A stretch of 55,519 bases of DNA from Sphingomonas sp. SRS2 (GTDB lineage Bacteria; Pseudomonadota; Alphaproteobacteria; Sphingomonadales; Sphingomonadaceae): assembly GCF_000971055.1 (NCBI RefSeq), contig NZ_LARW01000062.1:1-55519 (forward strand), in the 5' to 3' direction. Below the pieces are notes generated by a model that ran no database searches, was not told the DNA's origin, and was given only the letters and a program-made list of their open reading frames with translations. The translations under genes and the position numbers were made by a program. How positions within the stretch are numbered: position 1 is the stretch's first letter; each line of letters begins with the position of its first letter. This document shows positions 47,764 through 55,519 of the stretch, in pieces.

Positions 47764-48983
47764 GTCAGTCCCGCCAAGGTATCGAGCTGCAATATCGGCA
47801 GCAGTATCGCCAATATGATCAGCGCAACAATCGCGCCCATCACGACGATCACCGCCGGTTCGAGCAGCGACAGCAAGGTCGATGTGAACAAATCAAACTC
47901 GCGTTCGAGATAGTCGGCGGCGTGTTCGAGCATTTCGTCGAGCCGGCCCGCCGCCTCGCCGCTCGCCGCCATATGAACGAAGATCGCCGGAAACAGCCCC
48001 GACCGGCGCAGCGCAGCCGACAGGCTCGATCCGCCTTTGATATCTTCGACGATCGCCTGCGAAGCGCGGCGCAGCGCCTGGTTGCGCAGGGTGGCCGTGG
48101 TCATCGCGATACCCTCGACCAGCGGCAGCCGGCTTTCGACCATCTTGGCAAGAGTCCGCGCCATGCGGGCGGCATGGAGATCGCGGATCAGCCGGCCGAG
48201 CAACGGCAGACGCAACAGCCAGGCGTCGAAGCCATGCCGCCGCTCGGGATCGGCAAGCAGCCGGGCGGAGAGCAATCCGCAGAACATCACCGCGAGCAGC
48301 ATCGCCCACCACCAGGAGCCGATAAACTGCGACACGCCGATCACGACCCGCGTGAGCAGCGGCAATTGCTGGCCGACCGTATCGAACTGCTCGACGATCT
48401 TCGGAACTACGAACAGCATCAACGCGAGCACGACGCCGCCCGCGACCAGCGCAAGCGCCGCCGGATAGGCCAGCGTGGTGACTAGCTTGTTGCGGATTAT
48501 CGCCTGCCGCTCCTGAAGGTCGGCCAGCCGCTCCAATATGTCGGGCAAGGTGCCGCTCGCCTCGCCGGCCGAAACCATCGCGCGATAGAGCGGCGGAAAG
48601 CTCCGCGCTTCGACAGCAAGCGCATCGGCAAGCCGGTGCCCGCTCAGCACCGACCCATGAACGGCATCAATCACGGCGACGACGCGCGGCTTGCCGCTCT
48701 GCTGGCCGATGCTGCGGAGCGCTTCCTCGATCGGCATGACGCTAACCAGCGTCGCCAGCTGCCGGGTGAACAGGGTAAGCTCGCGAACGCTCAGCTTCGC
48801 CCGCCGCGTCAGGAGGCTCGCGGTCAGGCTGGGCCCCGGCCCTTCGCCCGCCTTATCGACCGCGACGACGTAATAGCGGCGCGCCTCAAGCCGGGCACGG
48901 GCGAGATCGGGTGTCGCCGCCTGCATCCGGCCCCGCCGCTCGCGCCCGCCGGCGTCGATTGCCCGCCAGGCATATTCAGCCAT
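47760..48983 (-). CDS. gspF: Type II secretion inner-membrane platform protein F
   Basis: GspF is the polytopic core of the inner-membrane platform. The 407-residue protein (start ATG 48983, MAEYAWRAIDAGGRERRG) has the N-terminal T2SSF domain, LTLFTRQLATLVSVMPIEEALRSI, the first membrane block VTTLAYPAALALVAGGVVLAL, and a repeated second half with ARMARTLAKMVESRLPLVEG and a C-terminal membrane pair ending LLPILQLD. Overlaps gspE and gspG. Confidence 0.94.
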   Translation of the reverse strand: MAEYAWRAIDAGGRERRGRMQAATPDLARARLEARRYYVVAVDKAGEGPGPSLTASLLTRRAKLSVRELTLFTRQLATLVSVMPIEEALRSIGQQSGKPRVVAVIDAVHGSVLSGHRLADALAVEARSFPPLYRAMVSAGEASGTLPDILERLADLQERQAIIRNKLVTTLAYPAALALVAGGVVLALMLFVVPKIVEQFDTVGQQLPLLTRVVIGVSQFIGSWWWAMLLAVMFCGLLSARLLADPERRHGFDAWLLRLPLLGRLIRDLHAARMARTLAKMVESRLPLVEGIAMTTATLRNQALRRASQAIVEDIKGGSSLSAALRRSGLFPAIFVHMAASGEAAGRLDEMLEHAADYLEREFDLFTSTLLSLLEPAVIVVMGAIVALIILAILLPILQLDTLAGLT

Positions 48984-50481
48984 CGCTGGCGTCGCTGCGC
49001 AATATCCGCAGCGCTTCCTCGGCACTGGTTACGCCGTCTCGCACCAGGCGGCGCGCCGCCCTGGCGAGGGTGTCACCGTTCACGAAGGCGATCTCCGCGA
49101 TCGCATCCTCGTCGCCATTGTCGTTGATCACGGCGCGGATGCGGTCGTCGACGCGGATCAGCTCGAACAGGCCGATCCGTCCACGATAGCCGCTATGCCC
49201 GCAACTATCGCAGCCGCGCGGCGTGCGGACCAGCTCGTCCTTCCTGAGCTTGAGCGCGCTGCGCACGCCGGAAGCGGGCGCATCGGCCGTCGAGCAGATC
49301 GGGCAAAGCCGCCGGACGAGCCGCTGCGCGATGACCGCCCGCAGTGTCGATGCGATCAGGAAGGGCTCGATCTTCATGTCGCGCAGCCGGGTGATCGCGC
49401 CCACCGCGTCGTTGGTGTGGACTGTCGACAGGACGAGATGGCCGGTCAGCGAAGCCTGGGTCGCGATATCGGCAGTCTCGCGGTCGCGAATCTCCCCGAC
49501 CATCACCACGTCCGGGTCCTGCCGCAGGATCGCGCGCAGCCCCGCGGCGAAATCGAGCCCGACCCGCGGATTGACCTGGGTCTGGCCAACTCCATCGATC
49601 GCATATTCGACCGGGTCCTCGACCGTCAGGATGTTGCGGCTGCCATCGTTGAGCAGGCGCAACGCGGCATAGAGTGTCGTCGTCTTGCCCGAACCGGTCG
49701 GGCCAGTGACGAGGATGATGCCGTTCGGTTCGCTCAGCGCCGTGGTGAACGCCGCTTCGATCTTCGCCGGCATGCCAAGCGCGTCGGGTGCGATCCCGGC
49801 GGCCTCCTTGTCCAGGATGCGCAACACCACGCGTTCACCCGCACGGCCTGGCAGCGTCGAGACGCGGACATCCAGCAGCCGCCCGGCGATCGACAGGCCG
49901 ATACGGCCATCCTGCGGCAGACGGCGTTCGGCGATGTCGAGCCGGGACATGACCTTGATCCGGCTCGCGACCAGTGGCGCGACCGCGATCGGCAGACGCA
50001 ACCGCTCGGCCAGCACGCCGTCGATCCGCATCCGGACGACGAGGCCGCTCTCATAAGGTTCGAAATGGATGTCGGAGACGCCATTGCGCACCGCTTCGGC
50101 GATCATCCCGTTGATCAGCCGGATGACGGGCGCGTCATCGGCGCTGTCGAGCAGGTCGGCGCTGGTCGGTATTTCGCTCGCGAGCGCGCTCAGTTCCTCG
50201 CCCATCACCAGCGCGCCACCGAGCATCTCGGCCGCCTCGCTATCGACGGCATAATATTCGGACAAGGCCCGCTCGAATCGCTCGGGCGTCAGTGCTTCGA
50301 TCGTGAATCCATGGCCGAGATGGCGGCGAAGTTCGATCAGCGCGGCGCGGTCGGCGGCGCTGCTCATGCCGATCAGCGGACGCCCATCGCCATCGCTGCC
50401 GGTCAGCGGCACGAGGCCGGTCCGCCGGGCGAAGCCATAGGGTATGTCGGATGCGGAAGCGATCGCCGCCTCCTCGCTCAC
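48976..50481 (-). CDS. gspE: Type II secretion ATPase E
   Basis: The cytoplasmic hexameric ATPase that powers pseudopilus growth. The 501-residue protein shows Walker A GPTGSGKTTTLY at about residues 260-271, an Asp box in VEDPVEYAIDGVGQTQVNPRVGLDFA, Walker B GEIRDRETADIA, a His box in STVHTNDAVGAITRL, and the tetracysteine metal loop CPIC...CDSCGHSG near 395-440. GTG start in a GTGA overlap with gspD. The N1 domain is shorter than in some systems. Confidence 0.95.
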   Translation of the reverse strand: MSEEAAIASASDIPYGFARRTGLVPLTGSDGDGRPLIGMSSAADRAALIELRRHLGHGFTIEALTPERFERALSEYYAVDSEAAEMLGGALVMGEELSALASEIPTSADLLDSADDAPVIRLINGMIAEAVRNGVSDIHFEPYESGLVVRMRIDGVLAERLRLPIAVAPLVASRIKVMSRLDIAERRLPQDGRIGLSIAGRLLDVRVSTLPGRAGERVVLRILDKEAAGIAPDALGMPAKIEAAFTTALSEPNGIILVTGPTGSGKTTTLYAALRLLNDGSRNILTVEDPVEYAIDGVGQTQVNPRVGLDFAAGLRAILRQDPDVVMVGEIRDRETADIATQASLTGHLVLSTVHTNDAVGAITRLRDMKIEPFLIASTLRAVIAQRLVRRLCPICSTADAPASGVRSALKLRKDELVRTPRGCDSCGHSGYRGRIGLFELIRVDDRIRAVINDNGDEDAIAEIAFVNGDTLARAARRLVRDGVTSAEEALRILRSDASDG

Positions 50482-52601
50482 TGGCCGCGCGGCGGCGGCG
50501 CCGGCGCGGGAACCGGGCGGAAGACCTGGCTCGATGTCGTCACCTTCGGGACGATGATCTCGGGTCCGCCCGAAGGCGCGGCGGCGACCGGCGGCGCAAC
50601 CGGCACGGTGGTTCCCATATAGTCCGTCACCAGCTCGTCGATGCCGGGCTCCTCGCCAGGCTTGCCGTACCGGACCTGCTCGCCACGAATATATCCATAG
50701 CGCTGGGCGGCAAGCCGCTGCGCATCGGCTGGGCTGCGCAGGATCGTCGGCCGGATGAACACCATCAGGTTGGTCTTCACATGACTGCGGGAGCGCGACT
50801 TGAAAAGCTCGCCGATCGCCGGAATGCGGCTCAAAAGAGGGATCGCCTCGATCGTGCGGCGTTCATTGTCGTCGAGCAGGCCGCCCAATGCGATGATATC
50901 GCCGTCATCGACGGTGACGGTTGTCTCGATCTCGCGTTTGTTGAGGATCAGGTCGGGCGATCCGCTGGCGACGGGCCCCGCGATCGACGAGACCTCCTGC
51001 CGCAGAAACAGCTTGATCGCGCCGCCTGCATTAATCTGCGGCTTCACCTCGAGCTGGATACCTACATTCTGGCGCTGAACGGTGCGGAACTGGTTCTCGA
51101 AATTGTTCGAAAGCGCCTGTCCGGTGGTGATCGGAATTTCCTGCCCTACGAGCAGTCTGGCTTCCTGATTATCCAGCGTCAGCACCGATGGCGTCGACAG
51201 GATGTTCGATTTGGTATCCGTCTGCACCGCATTGATGATCGCGGCGAAAATACCATTCTTGCCGATCGTGTCCGCAAAGCCCGCAAAGCCGCCGCCGGCA
51301 TTGAGGATCGAGCTCACCGCAGCCTCGGCCAGCTGGTCGCTGATCGCATTATTCTCGGTCGTCGTCGTCGTCGTGCCGTTGACGACCGTCGTCGTGGTCG
51401 ACAGTTCGCGCGCGCCGACCGCACCCGCGATCGTCAGCAGGTTTGGCGCGGCGTTGGAATAATTGGTCGCCGCGATCGGTACGCCCGACCCCGGCTTGCC
51501 GCCGAGCAGGAACTGAACGCCCAGCTTGCGGGCGGCATCATTGGATATTTCGACGATGATCGCTTCGACCAGAACCTGATCGCGCCGCGTATCGAGCTGA
51601 CGGATCACCTCGCCCAGCGTGCGCTGCACATCGGTGGGCCCAGCGATGATGATCGCGTTCGCGCCTTCATAGCGCGTGACGACCGCCCCGCCGCGTCCCG
51701 ACGACGTGGGGGCCGGCACCGGCGCGACGGCAGCGCTGGTGCTGGCGGAAGCAGGCGTCGTTGCGGCAACCTCCCCGGCCTGGCCGACGAGCTGCTGGAG
51801 CACCGGCATCAGCTTCGCGGCGTCGGCATATTGCAGGAAGATCACCCGTATCTCGGACGCGCTCGCCGCGCGGCGATCGAGATCCTCGGCGAGCGCCGCC
51901 ATTTTCGCGACGCTCGACGCATCCCCGCGCAGCAGCAACGCATTGCCGCTGTCGACCGCAACCACGGTCGCCCCGGCCGCACCGCCCTGCCCGGCCGTCA
52001 GCGTGCTCAGCGCCGAGGCGATCTCGCGCGCGCCGGCGTTCCGCAGCGGGATCATCCGGGTCGAGGTGCTATCGCGGTCGATCCGCGCTATCAGGCTGCG
52101 CATCTGGCGCAGATTGTCGGCATAGTCGGCGATGACGAGCGAATTGGCGCTACGGTTCGCGGTAATCGATCCCTGCGGGCTGACCAGCGGCTTGAGCGTA
52201 TCGATCGCGCTGGTGGCGTCGATCGCGCGCAGGCGCACCACATCGGTCACGAAATTATTGGCCGATCCGCTGCTGCGCCCCGACAGGGCCGCGGCGCCAT
52301 CCGCCGGCTGGATACGGAAGGCCCCACCCGCCATCGGCACCGCGACAAGGTTGTTTGCGCGCAGGGTCGACAGGAACAGCTCGAAATATTCGCTCTTGCT
52401 CAAAGCCCGGTCGGTGACGACCGACACCTTGCCGGCGACCCTGCTGTCGATGATGAAGTTGCGCCCGGTAACGCGCGCTGCATCCTGTATGAAAGCGCGG
52501 ATATCGGCGTCACGCAGGTTAAGCGTCTGCTGCGCGGAAATCGGGGCGGCCGCCAGAGCCAGAGCCATGGCAAGCGCGCATGTCGCGTTCCATGACCTCA
52601 T
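50478..52601 (-). CDS. gspD: Type II secretion secretin D
   Basis: The outer-membrane secretin channel. The 707-residue protein has a signal sequence (ALAMALALAAAPISA), an N0 domain starting QTLNLRDADIRAFIQDAARVTGRNFIID, three KH-like N domains (VRLRAIDATSAIDTLKPLV; TSTRMIPLRNAGAREIASAL; EIRVIFLQYADAAKLMPVL), and the secretin barrel with VLTLDNQEARLLVGQEIPI and VDDGDIIALGGLLDDNE. No GspS pilotin gene is seen. A run of Thr/Val repeats (TTTTVVNGTTTTTTENN region near residue 400) is odd but in a poorly conserved loop. Confidence 0.95.
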   Translation of the reverse strand: MRSWNATCALAMALALAAAPISAQQTLNLRDADIRAFIQDAARVTGRNFIIDSRVAGKVSVVTDRALSKSEYFELFLSTLRANNLVAVPMAGGAFRIQPADGAAALSGRSSGSANNFVTDVVRLRAIDATSAIDTLKPLVSPQGSITANRSANSLVIADYADNLRQMRSLIARIDRDSTSTRMIPLRNAGAREIASALSTLTAGQGGAAGATVVAVDSGNALLLRGDASSVAKMAALAEDLDRRAASASEIRVIFLQYADAAKLMPVLQQLVGQAGEVAATTPASASTSAAVAPVPAPTSSGRGGAVVTRYEGANAIIIAGPTDVQRTLGEVIRQLDTRRDQVLVEAIIVEISNDAARKLGVQFLLGGKPGSGVPIAATNYSNAAPNLLTIAGAVGARELSTTTTVVNGTTTTTTENNAISDQLAEAAVSSILNAGGGFAGFADTIGKNGIFAAIINAVQTDTKSNILSTPSVLTLDNQEARLLVGQEIPITTGQALSNNFENQFRTVQRQNVGIQLEVKPQINAGGAIKLFLRQEVSSIAGPVASGSPDLILNKREIETTVTVDDGDIIALGGLLDDNERRTIEAIPLLSRIPAIGELFKSRSRSHVKTNLMVFIRPTILRSPADAQRLAAQRYGYIRGEQVRYGKPGEEPGIDELVTDYMGTTVPVAPPVAAAPSGGPEIIVPKVTTSSQVFRPVPAPAPPPRGQ

Positions 52602-53422
52602 TTGCCGCCTCCTATCGTAAGCGGCACCCGCTTGCCGCCACGTTCCACCTCGACTGTGACAGCCTGCCCGCCGCCCGCCAGTTGTTCGAGGCCAGCGCCG
52701 TCGCCCACCGTGCGTCCGTCGATCGTCATCAGCACGTCGCCCGGCTGGAAGCCGGCGGCCGCAAAGGCACTGCCGATCGATCCGGGCCGAAGCACGTAAC
52801 CCTCGATCCGCCCGCCGCGCATCCGCGGTTCTGCCGAGATGTCGGCGATCAGCGGCGGCGTGACGGAGGGTGCGCGGATCGCCGCGAAGGGATCGGCCTG
52901 CACCGGGCTGCCGGACATCGACGCGACCGGCGCTTCGATCGACTGATCGAGATAGAGCGTCTCGCGCGCGCCATCGCGCAGGATCGTGACGCTGTCGAAC
53001 GCCACGGCGGCGAGTACCGCGCCGGGGACGATCTCATCGCCGACCGCATAGCTGTTCTGGGTGCCATCGGGTAGGCCGATGATTGCCGAGCCGCGTCCCG
53101 AGACGCTGTCGGCCCGCACGCCATGAAGGCTGAGATTGAGCGAGGTGACGACTCCGGGCCCCGCCGCGCCCAGGTTAAGCCGAAAAAAAGGGTCGAAGGC
53201 CGAAAAGGCCGAAGGCGAGGCATCGAAGCGGACGGCTGCCGAAGATGACGCGTCGTCGGGTGCGGTCGGCGCGGCCAGCGCCCAGACCAGCCCGAGCGCC
53301 GTCACGGCGACCACGCCGATCATCATATATTCGAGCGCCTTCTGAAGCTGCAGCGCGCCAAGCGCCGGAGGCCGTGCCCAAGCACGCCAGTCCACCGCGC
53401 GCCAGTCCAATCCCACGGCCAC
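52598..53422 (-). CDS. gspC: Type II secretion system protein C
   Basis: GspC links the inner-membrane platform with the secretin. The 274-residue protein has a short cytoplasmic tail, one membrane helix (MMIGVVAVTALGLVWALA), the HR domain (LNLSLHGVRADSVSGRGSAIIGLPDG), and a C-terminal PDZ domain with GFQPGDVLMTIDGRTVGDGAGLE. GTG start with GGGGGG upstream. It is the first gene of the gspCDEFGHIJKLMN run; its stop overlaps the gspD start. Confidence 0.9.
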   Translation of the reverse strand: MAVGLDWRAVDWRAWARPPALGALQLQKALEYMMIGVVAVTALGLVWALAAPTAPDDASSSAAVRFDASPSAFSAFDPFFRLNLGAAGPGVVTSLNLSLHGVRADSVSGRGSAIIGLPDGTQNSYAVGDEIVPGAVLAAVAFDSVTILRDGARETLYLDQSIEAPVASMSGSPVQADPFAAIRAPSVTPPLIADISAEPRMRGGRIEGYVLRPGSIGSAFAAAGFQPGDVLMTIDGRTVGDGAGLEQLAGGGQAVTVEVERGGKRVPLTIGGGK

Positions 53423-53518
53423 TCGCTACCCCCCAAATCCCTCGCGGAGCCAGCTATAAGCGAGATTAGAGGAGCTTAGGAAGCATCTTATCCTCGCGTG
53501 GGACGAGTTGCGCCGTCC

Positions 53519-53905
53519 TTACCGCCCGCCGGAAAAGCCGTGCATGCGCCGCGCCCACTGCAATCCGATCACCAATCCCTTGGCCGGCTGGATCATCAGC
53601 ATCGCGATCACCAGCGCCAGGCCGGGCCACAGCGTCATTTGAACCCACATCGGCATATCCAGGCGCAGGTTCGCCGCGACGACAAGCGGGACCAGCACAT
53701 GGCCGAGAACCAGCACGACAAGATAGGCCGGCAGATCATCCGCACGCTGATGCGCCCAGCTCTGGCCGCACGCCGGACAATGGTTCACCGGCCTGAGGAA
53801 CGATCGAAACAGCCTGGATTCCCCACAGGCGGGACAGCGTCCCTTGAGGCCACGCAGCATCGCGGCGCGCAGATCACGTTCGTCGCTGACAGGATCGTCG
53901 ACCAT
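53519..53905 (-). CDS. DUF983 membrane protein
   Basis: A 128-residue protein with a zinc-ribbon-like pair (GRCPACGESRLF and NHCPACGQSW), followed by two hydrophobic segments (AYLVVLVLGHVLVPLVVAANL and LALVIAMLMIQPAKGLVIGLQW). This is the DUF983 family, inner-membrane proteins of unknown function widespread in alphaproteobacteria. Lies 96 bases upstream of gspC on the same strand, so it might share a promoter, though the secretion genes do not need it. Confidence 0.85.
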   Translation of the reverse strand: MVDDPVSDERDLRAAMLRGLKGRCPACGESRLFRSFLRPVNHCPACGQSWAHQRADDLPAYLVVLVLGHVLVPLVVAANLRLDMPMWVQMTLWPGLALVIAMLMIQPAKGLVIGLQWARRMHGFSGGR

Positions 53906-54015
53906 GTGCGGGCCTTAACAGACGGCAAGCGGAAGGAAACACCGCTTTGTTCGTTGACCGCGCCGCTGCGCTTGTGGCAATCGGCATTCGGATCGGCGAT
54001 CCCGTTCACGGTATC

Positions 54016-54055
54016 GCGGGTGTAGCTCAATGGTAGAGCAGAAGCTTCCCAAGCT
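54016..54055 (+). pseudogene. Truncated tRNA-Gly(CCC), 5' half only
   Basis: GCGGGTG acceptor, GCTC/GAGC D-arm with AATGGTA, then anticodon arm GAAGC-TTCCCAA-GCT, with anticodon CCC. The match ends at 54055; the next bases (CTTGGAAATCCC) neither finish the anticodon stem nor give a T-arm (no GGTTCGA in the following 170 bases). The 3' half is therefore missing at this point, as expected for disruption or recombination inside a tRNA gene. Confidence 0.85.
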
Positions 54056-54062
54056 CTTGGAA
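54046..54062 (+). other. Candidate recombination core at tRNA anticodon
   Basis: TTCCCAAG-CT-CTTGGAA is a near-perfect inverted repeat exactly at the break point of the tRNA, the shape of a tyrosine-recombinase core site. The left arm is in the tRNA anticodon loop and the right arm is foreign. No integrase gene is seen in the 1.4 kb beyond. Confidence 0.4.
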
Positions 54063-54228
54063 ATCCCAGAAAACCGCCATTTTTTCTGTAAAACGCCTCA
54101 ACTCCGACTTGCCTGTTTTCAATGACTTAGTGATTGGTTGTAAAACAAGCAGCCGATCATCGATAGAGCATCGAAGGGCGGCGATACCCCGTTAAGGGAC
54201 CGGTATTGCTAGGCAAGGCGGGGCAGAA

Positions 54229-55443
54229 ATGGCTAAACCATATAGGGCGGCTTCTTGGCGACCACCGCATCTCACGCGCCACGAATGGTTTGACGCCTGG
54301 GATCTCGCAGAAAGTGTGTTCCTGGTTTGCAGACATCCAGACCACTGGTTGATAACGGATTTCCTCACCGACCATGTCGCCTGCAAACGTGAGGAGACGC
54401 CCGCTCTCTTCGAGAGTGACGCCTATGATCTAGCGATGGCAATCATCGTCGAGGAACGCCCAAAGCACGAAGCACGCCTCCACGCTCGCAACGCACGTGA
54501 GGCGGCATGGAAACGGTTGGAACGATCGCGCCTACCGATGAGCCATCCTCGCGCATGGCGCCGTAGCGACGTAACTGCGGCAATCGGCCACCGTCGAACG
54601 CAGTTCGCTGTCGGCCAAGGCGGATTTCACGTCGGCGAGCTTCAACCGCTCGGCGACGATCCTAGTGATTGGCAATGCGCGATGCGTGCTAACACCAATC
54701 CCGCCGCCGATTTCACGTACGTTTATGATTGTGGTTCCGAACCCGCCTCGCTGGTGCGCAACTCTGTCAGGTCTTTCGTCCGAGCGCGCGCTGGAAAGCC
54801 GATCCAAATGTTGTTTTTGTCGCATCTGGATCGCGACCACATCACCGGTGTGCCCCAGCTCCTCGACAAAAGGGCCGGCGTCGCCGTCGATACGATCGTG
54901 CTGCCATATCTCGATGAATTGGACCGTATTATTGCATTTAGTCGAAGCGCAGACACAGAAGGTGAAGCGTCTATCGAGCGCTTTCATGCCGATATGGTTT
55001 TAGACCCCGTAGCGACACTGAATCAGTTCGAGCCCAGGCAAGTGATTTTGATCCCGGCAACCGACGATGAAGGCCTGGCAGGGCTACTTCCTACCGATCC
55101 CCCCTTCGGACGTGGTGATGATTTTGGCTGGACGACCGAAGCGCTATCGGGTGGTGGCTCACCGGATGTGCATAGCGACGCAGCCGGTGCGATCGTGCTG
55201 CGGCGCGCAGAGTTTGCGCTTTCCCTTCGCGGCGAATGTCACTGGCGGCTGCGACCCTACGTCAGGCGCGCACGCGAGGAAGATCGCCAAGCGTTTATGA
55301 CTGCCACCGAGTTGCTACTCGGTTGGCCCCGTGGAAGCTTTCGGGACAAAACCTCTTCAACCGAGCAGCGTCGGGTGCTCGTCACCCGAGACTGTAGATC
55401 GGCGTGCAAAAAGGACCCCCTTAGCGGGGTGATCGGCGTCTAA
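54229..55443 (+). CDS. Metallo-beta-lactamase-fold protein of unknown function, cut by IS21-type element
   Basis: The frame begins MAKPYRAASWRPPHL and has a first part of about 110 residues that I do not recognise, then a metallo-beta-lactamase-fold domain: FAVGQGGFHVGEL, TYVYDCGSE, and the metal motif LFLSHLDRDHITGVPQLL (HxDRDH). Only the first half of such a domain is certain. The native coding sequence runs to 55392; from 55393 the frame is IS21 sequence, encoding the foreign tail CRSACKKDPLSGVIGV to a stop at 55441. So the protein is truncated and fused to a random tail. Lower GC and codon style differ from the left-hand chromosome, and it lies just beyond the broken tRNA, suggesting acquired DNA. 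A nuclease or defence-linked role is possible but unsupported. Confidence 0.7.
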   Translation: MAKPYRAASWRPPHLTRHEWFDAWDLAESVFLVCRHPDHWLITDFLTDHVACKREETPALFESDAYDLAMAIIVEERPKHEARLHARNAREAAWKRLERSRLPMSHPRAWRRSDVTAAIGHRRTQFAVGQGGFHVGELQPLGDDPSDWQCAMRANTNPAADFTYVYDCGSEPASLVRNSVRSFVRARAGKPIQMLFLSHLDRDHITGVPQLLDKRAGVAVDTIVLPYLDELDRIIAFSRSADTEGEASIERFHADMVLDPVATLNQFEPRQVILIPATDDEGLAGLLPTDPPFGRGDDFGWTTEALSGGGSPDVHSDAAGAIVLRRAEFALSLRGECHWRLRPYVRRAREEDRQAFMTATELLLGWPRGSFRDKTSSTEQRRVLVTRDCRSACKKDPLSGVIGV

Positions 55444-55453
55444 AAGGGACCCC
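55397..55453 (+). repeat. IS21 terminal direct repeats
   Basis: GATCGGCGTGCAAAAAGG and GATCGGCGTCTAAAAGGG, each followed by ACCCC, lie 34 bases apart start to start. They differ at three positions. The second one contains the stop codon of the interrupted upstream frame. Confidence 0.8.
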
Positions 55454-55504
55454 TCATTTCGATGGTTTAAACGGCCGACTGGATTGTCAGTTGGCGAGAT
55501 CGGG

Positions 55505-55519
55505 ATGTTGGTTGTGGAG
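55505..55519 (+). CDS. istA: IstA transposase, first five codons only
   Basis: ATG TTG GTT GTG GAG gives MLVVE, the usual start of IS21-family IstA transposases (M-L-x-V-E-D-W). A purine-rich GGCGAGATCGGG precedes it. Everything after is outside the window, so the call rests on the element end plus five residues. Confidence 0.55.

Larger units (their letters stand above)
55393..55519 (+). mobile_element. IS21-family insertion sequence, 5' end (continues beyond window)
   Basis: The element begins TGTAGATCGGCG, matching the TG start of IS21-family elements. Two near-identical 23-base direct repeats follow at 55397-55419 and 55431-55453 (GATCGGCG then AAAAGG-ACCCC), the multiple terminal repeats usual for this family's transposase binding. 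A short ACCCC/GGGGT hairpin lies between them. The istA start codon is 112 bases inward. It interrupts the metallo-beta-lactamase-fold gene. Confidence 0.8.

Noticed and set aside
50451-52595. A 714-codon plus-strand frame over gspD
   Set aside because: Antisense to a clear secretin, arginine-rich and without family features.
54056-54228. Group I intron in the tRNA-Gly anticodon
   Set aside because: No 3' tRNA half (GGTTCGA and acceptor complement) appears before the next gene or up to the window end, and no intron core was recognised.

Overview
The window reads as a high-GC alphaproteobacterial chromosome, most likely an order Sphingomonadales member (Sphingomonas-like). The basis is family content and gene style: four TonB-dependent receptors, a beta-propeller phytase beside one of them, an AST arginine-succinyltransferase operon, a complete glycogen operon, and many 4-base start/stop overlaps. 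I could not run a search, so the genus is not fixed.

Layout. 1-216 is the end of an IS5-type insertion sequence whose outer edge falls in the stop codon of a small lipoprotein gene. 216-1598 holds that lipoprotein and a TRIC/UPF0126 membrane protein. 1712-7669 is one tightly overlapped arginine-catabolic operon (astA-like, astB, astA, astD, M20 hydrolase) with two different succinyltransferases, no astC, and an M20 peptidase where astE would be expected. 7690-11059 is a divergent beta-propeller phytase and TonB receptor pair. 11096-21088 is a possible catabolic or uptake locus: secreted amidohydrolase, TPR-sulfotransferase, TonB receptor, AdiC-like permease, and a coupled Rieske oxygenase with a PYROXD2-like FAD protein. 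21235-34020 is the glycogen/alpha-glucan cluster glgP-glgB-glgC-glgA-pgm-glgX-GH13 glucosidase. 34209-36317 is a ZnuD-like receptor behind a striking leader hairpin and operator-like palindrome. 36401-40324 is a TonB receptor followed by a Tat-exported PhoD phosphatase. 40311-42657 carries a DUF1289 protein and a DsbD-type reductase. 42702-53422 is a type II secretion operon, gspC to gspN in canonical order on the minus strand, without prepilin peptidase. A DUF983 protein follows.

At about 54055 the ordinary chromosome stops inside a tRNA-Gly(CCC) gene: only its 5' half remains. Beyond it the sequence is lower in GC and carries an unfamiliar metallo-beta-lactamase-fold protein, itself cut by the end of an IS21-family element that starts istA at the window edge. 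This right end looks like the edge of a genomic island.

How the parts may work together (inference): two TonB receptor/phosphatase pairs and a type II secretion system suggest scavenging of organic phosphate; glycogen storage and the arginine operon give carbon and nitrogen handling; dispersed PAQAG-type palindromes sit at operon joints. The items most worth a second look are the ZnuD leader hairpin, the broken tRNA with its island, the modified AST operon, the sulfotransferase/TonB/amidohydrolase/Rieske locus, and proline substitutions in the glycogen synthase N-terminus.
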